A DNA stretch of 64,000 nt from Shewanella atlantica (GTDB lineage Bacteria; Pseudomonadota; Gammaproteobacteria; Enterobacterales; Shewanellaceae), in NCBI RefSeq assembly GCF_003966265.1, contig NZ_RXNV01000005.1, positions 1-64,000 of the forward strand, read 5' to 3'. The notes under the pieces are model-generated. The model saw only the letters and a program-made list of their open reading frames with translations. It was not told the origin of the DNA and ran no database searches. The position numbers and the translations under genes are program-made. This document shows positions 62,713 through 64,000 of the stretch, one piece after another. Positions within the stretch are counted from its first letter, which is position 1. Every line of letters starts with the position of its first letter.

Positions 62713-63999
62713 TTAGCCTTCGCGGCGACGCCACCACATTAGAGGTAGCAGCAGAGTCATAAGACCACCTAAACTACCAGCCCCATCAGGCTTAGTCCAA
62801 CCAGCTTCTTCGGTGTTTGTCACCTCAATGCTAACAGACTTACTGAAGCTTTCTTCGCCAACAGTTGCCGTGAGTTCGAACACAAGAACTTGATCGATAC
62901 TTACGCTAGGTGAAGTCACATCAAGTGTCAGACCTGTAGCGGTAAACACTGCCGTGTTTCCAGATACCTGCTTCCAGCTGTAGCTAGTACCTTCTGGAGC
63001 ATCAGCAACAGTCGCTGTGATAGCAGTACTTTCGCCTTCGGTCAGCTTGGTGTTACCAGCAAACGTCACATCCAGAGTCAGAGGAACATTGGTCACAGGC
63101 AGGCTAACTGCTTTAGTGGTTTCCAGAGAGCCATCACTGATGGTCAGAGTGAAATTCAGAGTTGTGTCGGCTTTAACCATTGGCGCAGTCAAAGACAATA
63201 CAGCCTCATTGCCAACAACCGTCTTCTCTTCACCAACAATCTGCTCCCACTTGTAAGTAAGAGTAACACCTTCGCCAGCTTTGATTGCAGAGGCATCTAT
63301 GGTATATGCAGCCCCTTCAGTTACACTCTCAGGAGTAACAATATCACCTTCGACTTCCAAAGCAGGGTTTGGATCGTCACCACAGACTGCACCATACACT
63401 TCCTGTACTAACTCAGGGCGGTCAATGAAGGGGTTACGGTTGCCCTGGTATTTGTATACCTGGTTGTTACGATTCTGCTCATAGGTATCAACAGCATCTA
63501 ACTTGTTCCACGCATACAGAGTACAAAGCGTACCAATTAACGGCTTGCTATCCTCGTCCGTAGTCGTTAGGCGATCAACTACAACTAGATCAGGCATATT
63601 AGTTGTAGCTGTATCAGTACCTTGATAACGAGTATCCATATACATGATCATACGGGCTACATCGCCTTTCACCTCATCGCGAGGCTCCCAGCAGTCTGTA
63701 GTTTTGTTCAGGTAGTTACCAGTACCAACACCGTTGAACTGAACCTCTTCACCTGTATCGCTACACGCACCAAAGTCATTGTTGCTTCGTGCAGTATTGA
63801 TACCTGGATCTGCAGGACGCAGGTGATGGGCATCGGTATAGCCCCATTGAGAGTCGCTTGGGAAGCCATGGCTCTTGGCCCATACGTGCTCACGGTTCCA
63901 CTTGCCCGCACCACTACCACTGGTTTGGTTGTCGTACTTGGAGATGGAAGCCCCCGTGTAGATCTCAATAACATTTTTATCGTTAGCGGGATCTTGGTC
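62713..63999 (-). CDS. extracellular endonuclease I family protein with Ig-like repeats and GlyGly-CTERM anchor (5' end missing)
   Basis: The frame is open to the window edge, so the start is outside; 429 residues are visible. The first ~190 belong to the endonuclease I superfamily: WNREHVWAKSHGFPSD holds the catalytic His, followed by YTDAHHLRPADPGIN and DCWEPRDEVKGDVARM. Two Ig/PKD-like domains of about 90 residues follow, each rich in Thr, Val and Ser and containing YKWEQ or YSWKQVSG. The C terminus is SLGGLMTLLLPLMWWRRREG: Gly-Gly, a hydrophobic helix and a basic end. That is the GlyGly-CTERM signal processed by rhombosortase in organisms with a type II secretion system. A shorter start at 63672 (GTG) would remove the active site and is not real. 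Confidence 0.9.
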   Translation of the reverse strand, partial: DQDPANDKNVIEIYTGASISKYDNQTSGSGAGKWNREHVWAKSHGFPSDSQWGYTDAHHLRPADPGINTARSNNDFGACSDTGEEVQFNGVGTGNYLNKTTDCWEPRDEVKGDVARMIMYMDTRYQGTDTATTNMPDLVVVDRLTTTDEDSKPLIGTLCTLYAWNKLDAVDTYEQNRNNQVYKYQGNRNPFIDRPELVQEVYGAVCGDDPNPALEVEGDIVTPESVTEGAAYTIDASAIKAGEGVTLTYKWEQIVGEEKTVVGNEAVLSLTAPMVKADTTLNFTLTISDGSLETTKAVSLPVTNVPLTLDVTFAGNTKLTEGESTAITATVADAPEGTSYSWKQVSGNTAVFTATGLTLDVTSPSVSIDQVLVFELTATVGEESFSKSVSIEVTNTEEAGWTKPDGAGSLGGLMTLLLPLMWWRRREG

Positions 64000-64000
64000 A

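Overview
The window is chromosomal DNA of a marine gammaproteobacterium, almost certainly a Shewanella. The dksA-gluQ-pcnB-folK-panB-panC block, the hrpB-mrcB pair, an S46 dipeptidyl peptidase, a lut/lld lactate-oxidation operon and several small families I associate with Shewanella all point that way. The species cannot be fixed from the sequence alone. I see no rRNA, tRNA, CRISPR array, complete insertion sequence or prophage. It is ordinary chromosome with gene-poor gaps full of repeats.

Layout. (1) 0.4-11 kb: mrcB and hrpB, a GGDEF-EAL protein, thpR, pepB and sfsA. (2) 11-17 kb: dksA, gluQ, pcnB, folK, panB and panC, covering stringent response, tRNA modification, RNA polyadenylation, and folate and pantothenate synthesis. 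(3) 17-23 kb: a DUF4124-like protein, an ABC exporter (yadGH), and hpt, ubiX and mpl. (4) 23-29 kb: a DUF134 regulator with a NifX-like, Cys-rich protein; an HD-GYP response regulator; tryptophanase with a leader peptide (tnaC) recognised here. (5) 29-38 kb: a yggE-like protein, a CPA1 antiporter, a solute-binding protein, a LysR regulator, lutABC and a WD40-like lipoprotein. (6) 38-49 kb: a Bacteroidetes-like lgt, a GNAT protein, gabD-gabT with a divergent LysR regulator, a LysE exporter, a second solute-binding protein, a DUF3087-like protein, and an NhaC-family transporter behind a MetJ operator (metT). (7) 49-60 kb: membrane proteins, a pseudouridine synthase, the S46 peptidase, a TyrP-type permease, a GDT1/UPF0016 transporter, katA and a hotdog thioesterase. 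(8) 60-64 kb: an IS66 remnant, a UshA-type lipoprotein nucleotidase and the 3' part of an extracellular endonuclease I. The last two could together release and use phosphate and nucleosides from external DNA.

The most informative observations are in the non-coding sequence. A 29-codon tnaC leader keeps the Trp, Asp and Pro positions of known TnaC peptides. Two perfect met boxes overlap the metT promoter. pcnB appears to start at AUU, as in E. coli. Tandem repeats with a unit of 7 (or 14) bases, different in sequence at each site, lie between genes at nine places. Two families of interspersed repeats and a REP-like hairpin occupy other gaps, and one repeat copy ends just before the TTG start of a transporter gene.

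Most proteins are identified from motifs and remembered family sequences, not from searches. Start codons were revised where a ribosome binding site or family length favoured another codon.
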